Positions 21,804 to 30,735 of a stretch of DNA of 48,363 nucleotides are shown here, one piece after another. The notes below the pieces were generated by a model. The model was not told where the DNA came from. It was given only the letters and a program-made list of their open reading frames with translations, and ran no database searches. The stretch covers positions 1-48,363 of the IMG/VR virus record IMGVR_UViG_3300015076_000002. The stretch is one strand, 5' to 3'. Every line of letters begins with the position of its first letter. Within the stretch, counting starts at the first letter, position 1. Source of the stretch: a virus. The position numbers were made by a program, and so were the translations under genes.

Positions 21804-22805
21804 TCACGACTCCGTGTACGACACAAGCGAGATGCGGGTTTCCCACGAAGCGTTCGCGTTCGGGTTGCCGCCGAAGACGACGTTCGTTGGCGCGACGAAA
21901 TCCGTGTTCGTCTGATTCGCTACCTCGGTGAAGTGAACGCCGTCAACGCCTACCCTCCACCGCCGCGTCGTGCCGTCGTCGGCGATCTGCACCCACAGCA
22001 GCTGACCCCACATCACACCCTGCGTGGCGAGCTTCGTTGTGCCGCTGATGAAATTGTAACTCGCCGAGTAGGTCGTTACCGTCGTCCACTTGTTGAGCAG
22101 GAAATAGACCTGCGGCGACGTGTTCCCGGTCTGGTCGGCGAACAGGTCGAGCGTGACCAACTTGCCGCCAATCGGATCGTACACCCCCACAAAGACCGTG
22201 CTGTTGTTCACCACCGGGTTCAACGCCTGGATTGCGAACGTCAGCGTGTACGGGGCCGCGGGCAGCGTCTTCGTTTGGCCGCGGAGGTTGGCCGTCGAGC
22301 CGCCCGGAACCGCGACGTGCATGTACCCCTTCGTGGAGTCCAGCGTCGAGGCCCCCTGATTGAACCAACTCCAATCCCCAGGCGTCGGCGGCTTCACCGG
22401 ATAGACCGGGCCGAAGTAACTCCACGCCGAGCCGCTGTCTACCGCGACGTAGGTTCCCCCGGTCGAGATGAACAACCGCCCGGTGATCGCGGCAGCGGGA
22501 AGATTCGGGAAGGTGTCGTCGATGATCGTGTCGGCCCGGAACTGTTGGAGCGAGCCGTTCGTGAGCAGTTGAGTCACCGCGGCGGCTGCGAGGTGCGAGG
22601 CAGCGGACGTGCCTTCGACCGCGCGCGTCACGGTGAAGGTCGAACCGCTCACCCCGGTCACGAGCATGAGTTCCGAGTCGATGAGGATGCGGAAGTTGCC
22701 GGTGGTGGGAAACGCCGCCGCGGAGACAACAACCAGCGATGTCACGCTGTTGTTGATCCCCGCGTTGAGCGTCGAGGCCGCGTTGTTGGCGAAGACTTCA
22801 GGCAT
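21804..22805 (-). CDS. Tail or fibre-like virion protein (333 aa)
   Basis: The N-terminus (MPEVFANNAASTLNAGINNS) and the stretch ILIDSELMLVTGVSGSTFTVTR match a short module widespread in phage tail and baseplate proteins. The C-terminal 200 residues are beta-rich, with WSYFGPVYPVKPPTPGDWSW and alternating polar/hydrophobic strands as in jelly-roll or lectin folds. Receptor binding is possible. Its start overlaps the stop of the endonuclease VII-like gene. Confidence 0.6.
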   Translation of the reverse strand: MPEVFANNAASTLNAGINNSVTSLVVVSAAAFPTTGNFRILIDSELMLVTGVSGSTFTVTRAVEGTSAASHLAAAAVTQLLTNGSLQQFRADTIIDDTFPNLPAAAITGRLFISTGGTYVAVDSGSAWSYFGPVYPVKPPTPGDWSWFNQGASTLDSTKGYMHVAVPGGSTANLRGQTKTLPAAPYTLTFAIQALNPVVNNSTVFVGVYDPIGGKLVTLDLFADQTGNTSPQVYFLLNKWTTVTTYSASYNFISGTTKLATQGVMWGQLLWVQIADDGTTRRWRVGVDGVHFTEVANQTNTDFVAPTNVVFGGNPNANASWETRISLVSYTES

Positions 22806-23383
22806 TAGTTCTCCACCAAGTAATCGATCAAGCCCTGCAATACTGCTGGATCGTCTTTGGCGAGACCAAGAGCGACATTGCACGCATGACAGACCAAGCC
22901 CCGAATACGGCCCGTCTTGTGATCGTGGTCAACACAAAGCCGGTTCTTGCCAAGCCCAACAAGATCGCACTTGCGACGACAGTTCTTGTTGGCACACCGG
23001 CCCTTTTGTTTAGCCCACATCTCTTCGTATTCGGCGAGGGTGATCCCGTACCACTTCATCAGCGAATGTTTCCTCGCGTACTGGCGTAGCGTTTCAGGTG
23101 AAACATTTTCTCTCGTCCAGTTCGCGTGATAGACCCGCTTCTTCTCTTGCCAACAAGCCTTGCATAAGCCTTCGGCGTGGTGCGGCTGATCTGTGTGTTC
23201 GCACTCCAATTGTCGTGAGCGATTTTTCACCGCCTTGCGTTCGCCCGAACAGGTAGTGCTGCAAAACCGGCGAGCCGCAAACCTATCTGGAGTTTCCCAG
23301 CCTGCTTTGAACTTCTTCCTGCCGAACAGTTTTCCACACTGCTCGCAGGGTTTTGGTGGCGTCTTTGAAAGCGGCATCGCCAT
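22805..23383 (-). CDS. Recombination endonuclease VII-like protein (192 aa)
   Basis: The C-terminal half matches the endonuclease VII family (T4 gp49 fold): YGITLAEYEEMWAKQKGRCA, then LCVDHDHKTGRIRGLVCHAC and NVALGLAKDDP. The catalytic HDH and the zinc Cys pairs are intact. The first 75 residues carry a separate four-Cys zinc element (CEQCGK, CSTTC). Family members cut branched DNA, or act as homing enzymes when free-standing. It is inserted between two tail genes in operon direction. Confidence 0.85.
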   Translation of the reverse strand: MAMPLSKTPPKPCEQCGKLFGRKKFKAGWETPDRFAARRFCSTTCSGERKAVKNRSRQLECEHTDQPHHAEGLCKACWQEKKRVYHANWTRENVSPETLRQYARKHSLMKWYGITLAEYEEMWAKQKGRCANKNCRRKCDLVGLGKNRLCVDHDHKTGRIRGLVCHACNVALGLAKDDPAVLQGLIDYLVEN

Positions 23384-23400
23384 TAGCTACACCTCTGGGT

Positions 23401-24138
23401 TTAGTTTTCGCAGAAGCCCTTCAAACTCTTGCACGTAATGGTATTGCTCGCGCTGGAAGCTGACCACACGGCCGACAGATTGAGAAACTGTGTGACCGAG
23501 TCGTCAATCGTCGCCGTCCACGTCCCGGTCGGCGGCGTCGTCGGCAGGAGGGCGTACACGAACGGCGAAGCGAAACCGCCCGGCGACATGACGTAGCCGT
23601 TGGCCTGAAGGGTGCAGTTGCCGGCCCCGATGCCCGGCGTCGTGCAGATCAGATCGAGCCGGGATTCCCACCACTGATTCGTCACGCCCGAGCCGGTCGT
23701 GATCGCAGCCGAGACGCCGACCGACGCGCCCGAGAGGAAGGACGAACCGGAGGTCGTGCCGAGCCGCCACTGGAAGATGAGCGTCGGCGTTGACGTGTTG
23801 GAGAAGACGCCGCGCGCGAGGAAGGAGATGCACTTGCCCGCGCCTCTTGCCCCCTGGTCGAACGTGAACGGCGGGATCGACGGCTGAAGGTTCCCGCCGA
23901 GGAGCGAGCCTTCCGCCGAGGAGGTCGAGAAGGCCGTGAAGTTGACGCCGGTGAAGAAGGACTCGGCGTAGGTCTGCGTCAGGCCCGACATCGACTCCTG
24001 CTCGCGGCGAAGGGAGCGAGCCTGCTGAAGTGCCAGCAGATCGGCCAGGCGGTACGGCTCGACCCGGTTCGGCATCTCGGCGACGGGCCGGAAGTGCCGG
24101 GGAATCTGGCGTGGCCAGGGAGGGAGCAAAGACTTCAT
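23401..24138 (-). CDS. Virion protein with beta-rich C-terminus (245 aa)
   Basis: A basic, Pro-rich N-terminus (LLPPWPRQIPRHFRPVAEMP) is followed by a helix and then a beta-rich domain of about 180 residues that resembles small phage decoration or fibre domains. Two Cys pairs near the C-terminus may form disulphides. The ATG at 24138 is chosen because GAAAGGA sits six bases upstream, although an in-frame TTG at 24153 overlaps the upstream stop. Its exact role is unknown. Confidence 0.55.
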   Translation of the reverse strand: MKSLLPPWPRQIPRHFRPVAEMPNRVEPYRLADLLALQQARSLRREQESMSGLTQTYAESFFTGVNFTAFSTSSAEGSLLGGNLQPSIPPFTFDQGARGAGKCISFLARGVFSNTSTPTLIFQWRLGTTSGSSFLSGASVGVSAAITTGSGVTNQWWESRLDLICTTPGIGAGNCTLQANGYVMSPGGFASPFVYALLPTTPPTGTWTATIDDSVTQFLNLSAVWSASSASNTITCKSLKGFCEN

Positions 24139-24149
24139 GATCGGTCCTT

Positions 24150-25454
24150 TCAATAGTCGCCGTAGGAGGGAGCCAGATCGGGACCGTAGTAATCCCCGCC
24201 GCTCTGGTAGTCGTTGGTGATGATGTCTGTACCGCCGCCGGTGAAGTTGCCCGACTGATCGTAGCCGTACCCAGGCGACGGGTAGCCCGTCGCCTGCATC
24301 TGTGGATTGGCCCCTTGCTGCGTCGGACCGTAGGAGTCGGGATAGCCCGTCGCGCCGAGTTGCGGATTGCCGGGTCCGGGATAGTTCCCTGCCTGCTGCT
24401 GCGGATTGCCGGGACCGGGATACCCGTTGGCTCCCATCTGCTGACCGCCTGCACCCATCCCAGCCGGGACGCGCATCCCGTAGCCACCCATCGACTGCTG
24501 ACCCCCGCCGTAGTTCGGCTGGCCATAGCCCCCCTGGGCAAGCCCGCTCTGCGTGTTCACCCGCCCGCCGATGGGGGGAGCCGGCGATCCTTGAACAAGC
24601 CCGCGGTTCGCCAACGCCATCGCGTTTTGCTGCCCCTGCTGCGCGAGACCGAGCGCGCCCTGGTTGTAGAGCAGTTGCCCGTAAGCCTGCGCGTTGGGGT
24701 ACTGCATCTGGACGCTGTTCATGAAGCCGAGTTGGTTGTTGGCCTGCTGCGTGTTCTGCATGTTGGCCTGGTTCTGATACCCCAGCCCGGCCAGACCGAG
24801 TTGCGACCCGTAGGCCGCTTGCTGCTCGGCCGACAGGTTCGACTGCTGCGTGTTGGCCTGCACCGACTGACCCGCGTAGCCGAGGCCCGCCAGTCCGAGT
24901 TGCGACTGATACCCCGCGGAGAGTTGAGCCTGTTGGTTGGCGAGAGCGATAGACGCCTTCTGCTGGTCGAGTTGGAGGCCGCGTTGCATCGTCCCCTGAA
25001 TCGTCGTGTTGCCGAGGCCCCGGTTGATGAGGCTCTGAGAGGCACTGCCCGACTGCTGCGTGTAGGCGTCGTTGATCGCCTGTTGCTGGGAGGCGGTGAT
25101 GCCCTGGATCGTCCCCTGCACGTTACCCGCGAGTTGGCCGTAGCCCTGCTGGATGTTGTTCTGGCCCTGCGCCTGCGACGCCCCGGCGTTGTTGAGTTGC
25201 GTGCCGAGATTCGTGGTGATCCCGTTCTGGAGTGAGCCGTAGCCTCCCTGGATGCCCTGCTGTGTGTTGAACTGGTTGCCGGCGGTCTGCTGGTAGCCTT
25301 GCAAAATGTTACCGTATTGGGCTTGGTTCTGGCTCAGTGCAGCATTGTAAGCCGAAGTATAAGCCGCTCCTACACCGCCACCCAACGCGCTTCCCAATGC
25401 ACCAGACCCAGCATCGAAAGGAATCTGCCCTGAGATTTGATACGGGTTGTCCAC
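24150..25454 (-). CDS. Gln/Gly-rich internal virion protein candidate (434 aa)
   Basis: The first 290 residues are Gln/Ala/Gly-rich and helical, with an internal duplication: QSQLGLAGLGYAGQ and GSQLGLAGLGYQNQ. The last 140 residues are Gly/Pro/Tyr-rich with repeats of the type GYPGPGNPQ and end in an acidic, Tyr-rich tail. Composition and place behind the nozzle gene fit a small internal (ejection) protein. Translation begins at GTG 25454, 21 bases after the hairpin at 25475-25507. Confidence 0.55.
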   Translation of the reverse strand: MDNPYQISGQIPFDAGSGALGSALGGGVGAAYTSAYNAALSQNQAQYGNILQGYQQTAGNQFNTQQGIQGGYGSLQNGITTNLGTQLNNAGASQAQGQNNIQQGYGQLAGNVQGTIQGITASQQQAINDAYTQQSGSASQSLINRGLGNTTIQGTMQRGLQLDQQKASIALANQQAQLSAGYQSQLGLAGLGYAGQSVQANTQQSNLSAEQQAAYGSQLGLAGLGYQNQANMQNTQQANNQLGFMNSVQMQYPNAQAYGQLLYNQGALGLAQQGQQNAMALANRGLVQGSPAPPIGGRVNTQSGLAQGGYGQPNYGGGQQSMGGYGMRVPAGMGAGGQQMGANGYPGPGNPQQQAGNYPGPGNPQLGATGYPDSYGPTQQGANPQMQATGYPSPGYGYDQSGNFTGGGTDIITNDYQSGGDYYGPDLAPSYGDY

Positions 25455-25474
25455 GTCGAACCTCCCTAGAATGA

Positions 25475-25507
25475 GAACGGCGTGCGGGTTGGCCCCCGCA
25501 GCCGTTC
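25475..25507 (-). terminator. Stable hairpin upstream of a late gene
   Basis: GAACGGC (25475-25481) pairs with GCCGTTC (25501-25507), and TGCGGG (25483-25488) with CCCGCA (25495-25500), giving 13 bp with one bulged base. On the - strand it is followed by TCATTCT, a weak T tract. It separates the nozzle gene plus its HNH insertion from the genes downstream and could be a leaky terminator or a processing site. Confidence 0.45.
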
Positions 25508-25535
25508 AACACAAACCGCTTTCCAGGAGCGATTC

Positions 25536-26087
25536 ATGTCTGTCGGACATTCTACCACCGAATACCGTCTCGTCGAAGGTTTCCCTGCCTATCGCGTCGG
25601 TTCGGACGGTTCATTTTGGAGCCGTTGGCAGCGAATGGGAATTGCTGGGAAGGCTGGATTGCAGTCCGTCTTAACTGATGAATGGACGCAACTGTTCCCG
25701 GCGAACGAGCCGGACGGTTACATTCGTGTCATCCTCTGTCCTGGACGCAAGCGACGATGGCTTCACCATCTCGTCCTTGAGGCGTTCGTCGGCCCTTGCC
25801 CGCCCGGACTGGAATGCTGTCACAACGACGGGAATACTTGGAATAACGCGGCGAGCAATCTTCGCTGGGACACCAAGAAATCCAACCAAGCCGATCGAGT
25901 GTGTCATGGAACATCTTGCCGAGGTGAAGGACACAAAAGATCAAAACTGACTGAGCAACAGGTTCGAGAAATTCGGCGTCAGAGTGCCGAGGTCGGAACG
26001 AGTGCCGCTCGCCTCGGCAAAAAATATTCGATGACTGGAACAGCCATCTTGAACATCTTGCATCGCCGAACCTGGAAACACATCTAG
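25536..26087 (+). CDS. HNH homing endonuclease opposite to the late operon (183 aa)
   Basis: The N-terminus (YRLVEGFPAYRVGSDGSFWS) is a NUMOD4-type module. The HNH_3 core follows: HHLVLEAFVGPCPPGLECCH, NDGNTWNNAASNLRW. The C-terminal helix-turn-helix (LTEQQVREIRRQSAEVGTS) completes the homing endonuclease layout. AGGAG lies seven bases before ATG 25536. The gene runs against all surrounding late genes, and its stop overlaps, tail to tail, the stop of the nozzle gene. Confidence 0.87.
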   Translation: MSVGHSTTEYRLVEGFPAYRVGSDGSFWSRWQRMGIAGKAGLQSVLTDEWTQLFPANEPDGYIRVILCPGRKRRWLHHLVLEAFVGPCPPGLECCHNDGNTWNNAASNLRWDTKKSNQADRVCHGTSCRGEGHKRSKLTEQQVREIRRQSAEVGTSAARLGKKYSMTGTAILNILHRRTWKHI

Positions 26088-27700
26088 CGTCCGCGCTGAC
26101 GCACTTTCCCCGTTCCTGCGAAACGACACCGAATCTGCTCGAACGCCCAGGGTACGGTAGCACTTAAAGTCACGTACAACGCGTGTCCGGCCCATCGAAT
26201 GTGCGTATTCAGGTTGCGGCCTGGCCCCCACACTCCCTGAACGACCGGAACAGACGTGAGCGCGATTTCAGCAGTTGCTCCTGTCTGCACAGAAAACGTT
26301 ACGCTCCCGCTCGTCGCGCCAAGAATGGCCTGAAGATCTTTCAAGAGGAGCGTTGTTTGTGTCTGAGTCAGGAGCGGCCCGATTGTCACCGTCGAGGCAA
26401 TCGGCGTCCCGTCGTCGTCCGGTGCGTCCGGGGAGAGCGCCCGGACATACCCGTCCCACGAGCCGAGCAGCACAACACGATCCGCGGCCGTGTTGCCGTC
26501 CAGCGTCACCGTGGCGATGGGGTTCAGGTCCGTGTTGCCGAACGTGTCCGTCCACCACGCGCCCGAACGCTGCTCGTAGAAGAAGTGGATCGTCGAGGCC
26601 GGGTTCGCCAAGAGCGTGATGTAGAAGTGGCAGCCTTGAGCGCGATCATCCCACACCGCCCGGATCGAGTTGGCCCCGGTGTCGATGTCCTTAAGCAGTT
26701 GCTCGATGGCCTGGCTGATGCGCTGCGGCTGCTGGCCGGGAACCATCGTGTAGATGCCCATTTTGTTGCTGACGAAGAAGATGTTGCCGTAGGGGTCTTT
26801 GCACCACGGAATGCCCCACGCCATGCCGATGATGTCGGACACGAGAGCCAGTTGCCCGCCGTCCGCCGGATCGCCCTGCATCAACCAAATCTGATGATCG
26901 GCTCCGAACACGAGAACATCGTCCGTGTACGGGATGATCGTCGTGATCGCCGAACCGATCAGGCCGAGCGGCGAGTTGTTGCCCGCGACGGCCATTGTCG
27001 GGCTGATCGACAGGGGTGAGTAATCGAAGTTGGTGGGGTCGCCCACCGCCGACATGAACCAGTTCTGCGGGTCGAGGATCAAACCGGACAGCACGGTTCG
27101 ACCTCGCCATGTCTGAATCAACCGCGGGGTGTTGTTCGCCGAGTCTACCGGGAGAACCCCGGCAGACGCGATCCAGGGAAGCACCGCGTTCGGCGCCGGG
27201 TCGAAGTAGGCGTAGTTGATGCCGTCCGCGAACCAGAGCTTTTGAATGTTGGCAGCGCTGAAGATCACCCCGGAGATGTTGAGCGGGGGAGTCTCGCCGG
27301 TGTTGTTCGCGGCTGGGGTCCAGAAGGTTCCGCCGGGAGTCGTGGTGTACACGTTCCCCTGAGAGATGGCGACGATGTTGATGATCCGCCCGGACTGGCT
27401 GAGTTGCATGGAGGTTCCCCGGTCGGAGACGAGGATGTCGAGCAGTTGGGTAATCCATGTTACGCCGCCCGGCTGGAAGTTGACGTACTTCACGAGGCCG
27501 GGCCTTGCGCCGCCCCGCGCGCGGTTCGCCGCCGGGTCATAGCCCCGCACGTTCACGCCGAGGGCTGTTGTCCTCGCGTACTCCCCGCCGGCTACAGGGC
27601 GGTTCGGTTGCTGGCCGAAGGGAGCGGACACGTCCACGCCCGCTTTCGGGAAGTGGAGGTCGATCAACTCTTCTTGCGCGAGGATGGGTTTGCGTGGCAT
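26084..27700 (-). CDS. Tail nozzle / tail-tube B-like beta-propeller protein (538 aa)
   Basis: The protein begins MPRKPILAQEELIDLHFPKA. It has a shared N-terminal module (about 1-95) and then a repetitive beta-rich region with WFADGINYAYFDP, TVLSGLILDPQNWFMSAVGD, DDVLVFGADHQIWLMQGDPA and VSNKMGIYTMVPG motifs, the blades of a propeller. Proteins of this type (P22 gp10, T7 gp12) form the nozzle below the connector. It follows an 8-base gap after its shortened sister gene. Upstream in-frame codons were rejected because they overlap that gene. Confidence 0.7.
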   Translation of the reverse strand: MPRKPILAQEELIDLHFPKAGVDVSAPFGQQPNRPVAGGEYARTTALGVNVRGYDPAANRARGGARPGLVKYVNFQPGGVTWITQLLDILVSDRGTSMQLSQSGRIINIVAISQGNVYTTTPGGTFWTPAANNTGETPPLNISGVIFSAANIQKLWFADGINYAYFDPAPNAVLPWIASAGVLPVDSANNTPRLIQTWRGRTVLSGLILDPQNWFMSAVGDPTNFDYSPLSISPTMAVAGNNSPLGLIGSAITTIIPYTDDVLVFGADHQIWLMQGDPADGGQLALVSDIIGMAWGIPWCKDPYGNIFFVSNKMGIYTMVPGQQPQRISQAIEQLLKDIDTGANSIRAVWDDRAQGCHFYITLLANPASTIHFFYEQRSGAWWTDTFGNTDLNPIATVTLDGNTAADRVVLLGSWDGYVRALSPDAPDDDGTPIASTVTIGPLLTQTQTTLLLKDLQAILGATSGSVTFSVQTGATAEIALTSVPVVQGVWGPGRNLNTHIRWAGHALYVTLSATVPWAFEQIRCRFAGTGKVRQRGR

Positions 27701-27708
27701 GACGTGCC

Positions 27709-28941
27709 TCAGAGGGGCTTGAAGGCTACACCGATCCCCGTGAAGTTGTCCGGGTCGGCCCCGTTCGCAGTCGGGGCGAGCGGCGATGAGACGCCGATCC
27801 TGTCTTCGATCAACACGTTCGCCGATGGCGTGCGATTGTTGAAGCCTGACCCTGGAGACACGCTGCCGAGCGTGGAGAACACGCCGATGACGGTATAAGG
27901 TCCGCCGATACTTCCCACCGTCCCGGTCACCAACGGATTCGACGCCCCTCGCCCGCTGTTGATGCTGACCCCGTCGAGAGGCAGCGTCGGCACAACTCCC
28001 GCATACTCGGCTATCGTCATGTGCAAGCCGGGGAAGAAGCCGTCGTCGGCCGGGTTCACGCACTCGCGCGAGACAGCCAGTCGAGCCTGCACGGTGCAAG
28101 TTCCGGCCGAGCGGCTGAAGGCGTAGAAGAGCGACAGTTCGGCCGCGTCCAGGTTGTCCATGACGCTCGGCCACGCCGCAGTATCACCGATCTGAATGTA
28201 GCCGTTCCCGAGCGAGTCTGTCACGGTCACCGGAGCCGAGTAGGACAGCACGTTCACCTGAGAGAAGTCGTAGACAGCGACGAGGAGAAGGTCACCCGCT
28301 CGGACCGTCGAAGGGTAGTCCAGCGTGCCGAACATGTTTGTCGGCTCCCCTCCCGTCGTCAGCACGTTCGCTACGTCGTTTGCTTGCTGCACGAAGCGGA
28401 TGCCCATGACTGGCGGCGGTGGAGGAGGGAGGGGTGCGCGCCGAGGCGTGAAGGCGTGCCGGTTGTTCGGGATGCCCGAGCCGCCGTCCCTGATCTCTCG
28501 CCCCGGATTGCGGAAGCCGATGCCGTCGGCCGGTAGTCCATCCGGGCCGATGCCAGGTCCTCCCGGTCCGCCGACCGGGGTTGTGCCGGGGAACCCTCCC
28601 TGCGGCGGTGTGCCGAAGTTGATGTTGTTCGTGCTGGGGTCCGGGATGAAGAGCGTACCCGAGGCGGATTCCGTCTCTTCGCTGCTGGTGAGGAGTGCGA
28701 TCCCGGAAGTGAGGACGACGTAGTTGAGATGCTGGATCAGGAAGTCGCCGCCGGCCTGAACCGGGACATACTTGAGTAGCCCGCTGCGATTGCCCCCGCG
28801 AGCGCGTTGGGTCAACTGTTCGTAGGTCCGCACGTTCTGGCCGGCGACGGTGGTTTGGTCCGGCTGGCGTTCGTACTCGACCGCGACGTTAATGCCCTTT
28901 GTGGGAAAGGGCATGTTCAGGAGTTGTTCGTCGGCTGGCAT
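27709..28941 (-). CDS. Shortened sister of the nozzle protein with a new C-terminus (410 aa)
   Basis: Residues 1-80 align with the nozzle protein: both have (FP)xxG(I/V)(N/D)V, then RARGG-R-GL-KYV--Q-GG---I--L. The rest differs: a Gly/Pro linker with FGTPPQGGFPGTTPVGGPGG, and a 230-residue beta-rich domain (LTTGGEPTNMFGTLDYPSTV) like those on fibres or surface proteins. ATG 28941 shares one base with the previous stop. A tail-attached decoration protein that docks through the copied module is a reasonable guess. Confidence 0.6.
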   Translation of the reverse strand: MPADEQLLNMPFPTKGINVAVEYERQPDQTTVAGQNVRTYEQLTQRARGGNRSGLLKYVPVQAGGDFLIQHLNYVVLTSGIALLTSSEETESASGTLFIPDPSTNNINFGTPPQGGFPGTTPVGGPGGPGIGPDGLPADGIGFRNPGREIRDGGSGIPNNRHAFTPRRAPLPPPPPPVMGIRFVQQANDVANVLTTGGEPTNMFGTLDYPSTVRAGDLLLVAVYDFSQVNVLSYSAPVTVTDSLGNGYIQIGDTAAWPSVMDNLDAAELSLFYAFSRSAGTCTVQARLAVSRECVNPADDGFFPGLHMTIAEYAGVVPTLPLDGVSINSGRGASNPLVTGTVGSIGGPYTVIGVFSTLGSVSPGSGFNNRTPSANVLIEDRIGVSSPLAPTANGADPDNFTGIGVAFKPL

Positions 28942-29162
28942 CAATCGAACGCCTGTACGTTGCGGAGGGGGGACACCTGATAGATCGCTCCGTCTGCCAG
29001 CCGAGTCACGTTGAAGTTGCTGCCGGTGTCGGAGGGATCGACCTGAACGCCGGTGAGATAGAACACGGCCGGGTCGTTGTCGAAGATCACCACCGAGCCT
29101 TGCGGGACCATGTTCATCGTCACCCAACTGGCCGTGGCGACGGGCTTCACAGAGATTCGCAT
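28941..29162 (-). CDS. Small hypothetical virion-region protein (73 aa)
   Basis: The protein is beta-rich (MRISVKPVATASWVTMNMVP, then FYLTGVQVDPSDTGSNFNVT) with no cysteines or membrane segment. It lies between the fibre gene and the nozzle sister gene, so a small tail component or chaperone is possible. No family recognised. Confidence 0.5.
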   Translation of the reverse strand: MRISVKPVATASWVTMNMVPQGSVVIFDNDPAVFYLTGVQVDPSDTGSNFNVTRLADGAIYQVSPLRNVQAFD

Positions 29163-29201
29163 TTCCGCTCCTGAGTTCGGGTGTCTGAGATCACACCGGC
29201 A

Positions 29202-30545
29202 TTATAGCGGATTGAAGATCACCCAATTGAACGTAGACGTGTCCGCGACGTTGCTGCTCTTCACCGTGAAGGAAGTACCTGCCGAGATCGCACTGACGGT
29301 CAACGCGCCGAGGTTGACGATGCTGGTACCGGTGTCGGTCAGGAAGATGCGGGAGTTCGCGGCCACGGCTGTTGTGCTGATCGTCGCGGAACCGGAGGAG
29401 AGGGTTCCCGTTCCCATGCAAGCGTTCGAGCCTTCCTTGATGCCGAGCGTCTGACCGGCGACGTTGATGGTGATGCCTGAAGCGGCGAGTTTGGAATAAC
29501 CGCTTGCTCCGTCCGTGCAGATCAAGGAGTTCACGCCGAGGCGAGCGAACCCGGCATCCCCTGTTGTTCCCGCCGCAGCTGTGGAGGAGAAAAGCAACTG
29601 GACCGTGTTGCCGATCACCGGGCCGAGGTAGGTCAAGCTGACAACGCGAACGCTGTTGTTGTAGAAACCGAGACTGGTTGCCGTGCCGAGGTTTTCGTAA
29701 GCGGCCTTGTACGCCGAGCCGATGGAGCCGGTCACAATGTCGATGTTGTTCAGCGACTCGGTGATCTGCGACGAGGCGAAGAACCCCGCGATGCTCAGGT
29801 TGCTCGTCGCCTTCACGAACGTGAACGACGCCGACCCGCCGAACGAGCCTGAGTCGTTGAACTGGACCTGCGTGTTGCTCCCGCCCGGAGTCCCGCCGCC
29901 CGAAGCCGCGAACGTGATCGAACTGCTCGACCGCGTGATCGTGATGTTCGACCCTGCCACCAGATGCACGTTGCCCACGGCCGAGCCGGTCGAGTCTGTG
30001 CCGACAAGGGAGAGCGTGTCCGCTGACGGCGCGGCGAGTTCGACGATCTTCCCGCCGACTGACACCATCACGCAGCCGTTGTTCAGCGCGACCGAGGAGT
30101 TCGAGCCGCCATGCGCGATGTCCGTGATTACCGTGCCGGACGTGGTAAGCCCCTTCGCGTTCACCGTGACCTGGCCGAACGTCCCCGCCGAGCCGACCGT
30201 GGCGAGCGTGGCCGCACCCGTCGCGGCCAGGGTGATGTCGCCCGAGATCGCCTGGAACGCGGGATCGGCCCCGGCTCCCTGGTCGATCAGGGCGCGGCCC
30301 CCGGTCCCGATGCTGGCCGAAGAGATCGCCGACGCGCCCTCGCCGAGCAGGACTGCGTGGGCCGCGAGCGTGGTTTGCCCGGTCCCGCCCTTTGGCACGG
30401 TCAGCGTGCCGGTGAAGTTGCCGGGGGTGACGAGTTGGGCCGGCGTGCAGTTGAACGTCGCGGAGTCCGAGGCCCGGTCGAACGGCAACACGTCCGTCGC
30501 GCCGATGGTGTTGTTGCCGAGTTGGATGATTTGTTCGTTGGCCAT
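29202..30545 (-). CDS. Tail fibre protein (447 aa)
   Basis: The N-terminus has the common fibre module VPKGGTGQTTLAAHAVLLGE, seen in many phage fibres that trimerise. Long beta-repeat regions with Gly/Ser/Thr/Ala follow (TPGGSNTQVQFNDSGSFGGS is another recurrent fibre module). The C-terminal 120 residues are again beta-rich and would carry receptor contacts. No chaperone or hydrolase motif is visible. ATG 30545 follows the upstream 61-residue gene by 4 bases. Confidence 0.72.
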   Translation of the reverse strand: MANEQIIQLGNNTIGATDVLPFDRASDSATFNCTPAQLVTPGNFTGTLTVPKGGTGQTTLAAHAVLLGEGASAISSASIGTGGRALIDQGAGADPAFQAISGDITLAATGAATLATVGSAGTFGQVTVNAKGLTTSGTVITDIAHGGSNSSVALNNGCVMVSVGGKIVELAAPSADTLSLVGTDSTGSAVGNVHLVAGSNITITRSSSSITFAASGGGTPGGSNTQVQFNDSGSFGGSASFTFVKATSNLSIAGFFASSQITESLNNIDIVTGSIGSAYKAAYENLGTATSLGFYNNSVRVVSLTYLGPVIGNTVQLLFSSTAAAGTTGDAGFARLGVNSLICTDGASGYSKLAASGITINVAGQTLGIKEGSNACMGTGTLSSGSATISTTAVAANSRIFLTDTGTSIVNLGALTVSAISAGTSFTVKSSNVADTSTFNWVIFNPL

Positions 30546-30549
30546 CGGT

Positions 30550-30735
30550 CTACCCGGTGATGATTGTGTTCGTGTCGGAGGAGAGGAAGAGGTTGCCGTT
30601 CGACCAGATGAGGTTGACTCCCGGAACGTGTGGGGGAGCCTTATTCGCCGTGCCGCCCGATGCACCCAGCCCTGGACCCAGGCCGAAGAGCGGATTCGTG
30701 CCGGCGAGCGGGGCCGTGGCTTCTGGATAAATCAT
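30550..30735 (-). CDS. Small Gly/Pro-rich protein (61 aa)
   Basis: The protein reads MIYPEATAPLAGTNPLFGLG at the start and ends SSDTNTIITG. ATG 30735 overlaps the previous stop (TGATG). It is rich in Gly, Pro and Asn and could be a collar or fibre connector, or a small structural piece that folds with the fibre. No family recognised. Confidence 0.45.
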   Translation of the reverse strand: MIYPEATAPLAGTNPLFGLGPGLGASGGTANKAPPHVPGVNLIWSNGNLFLSSDTNTIITG

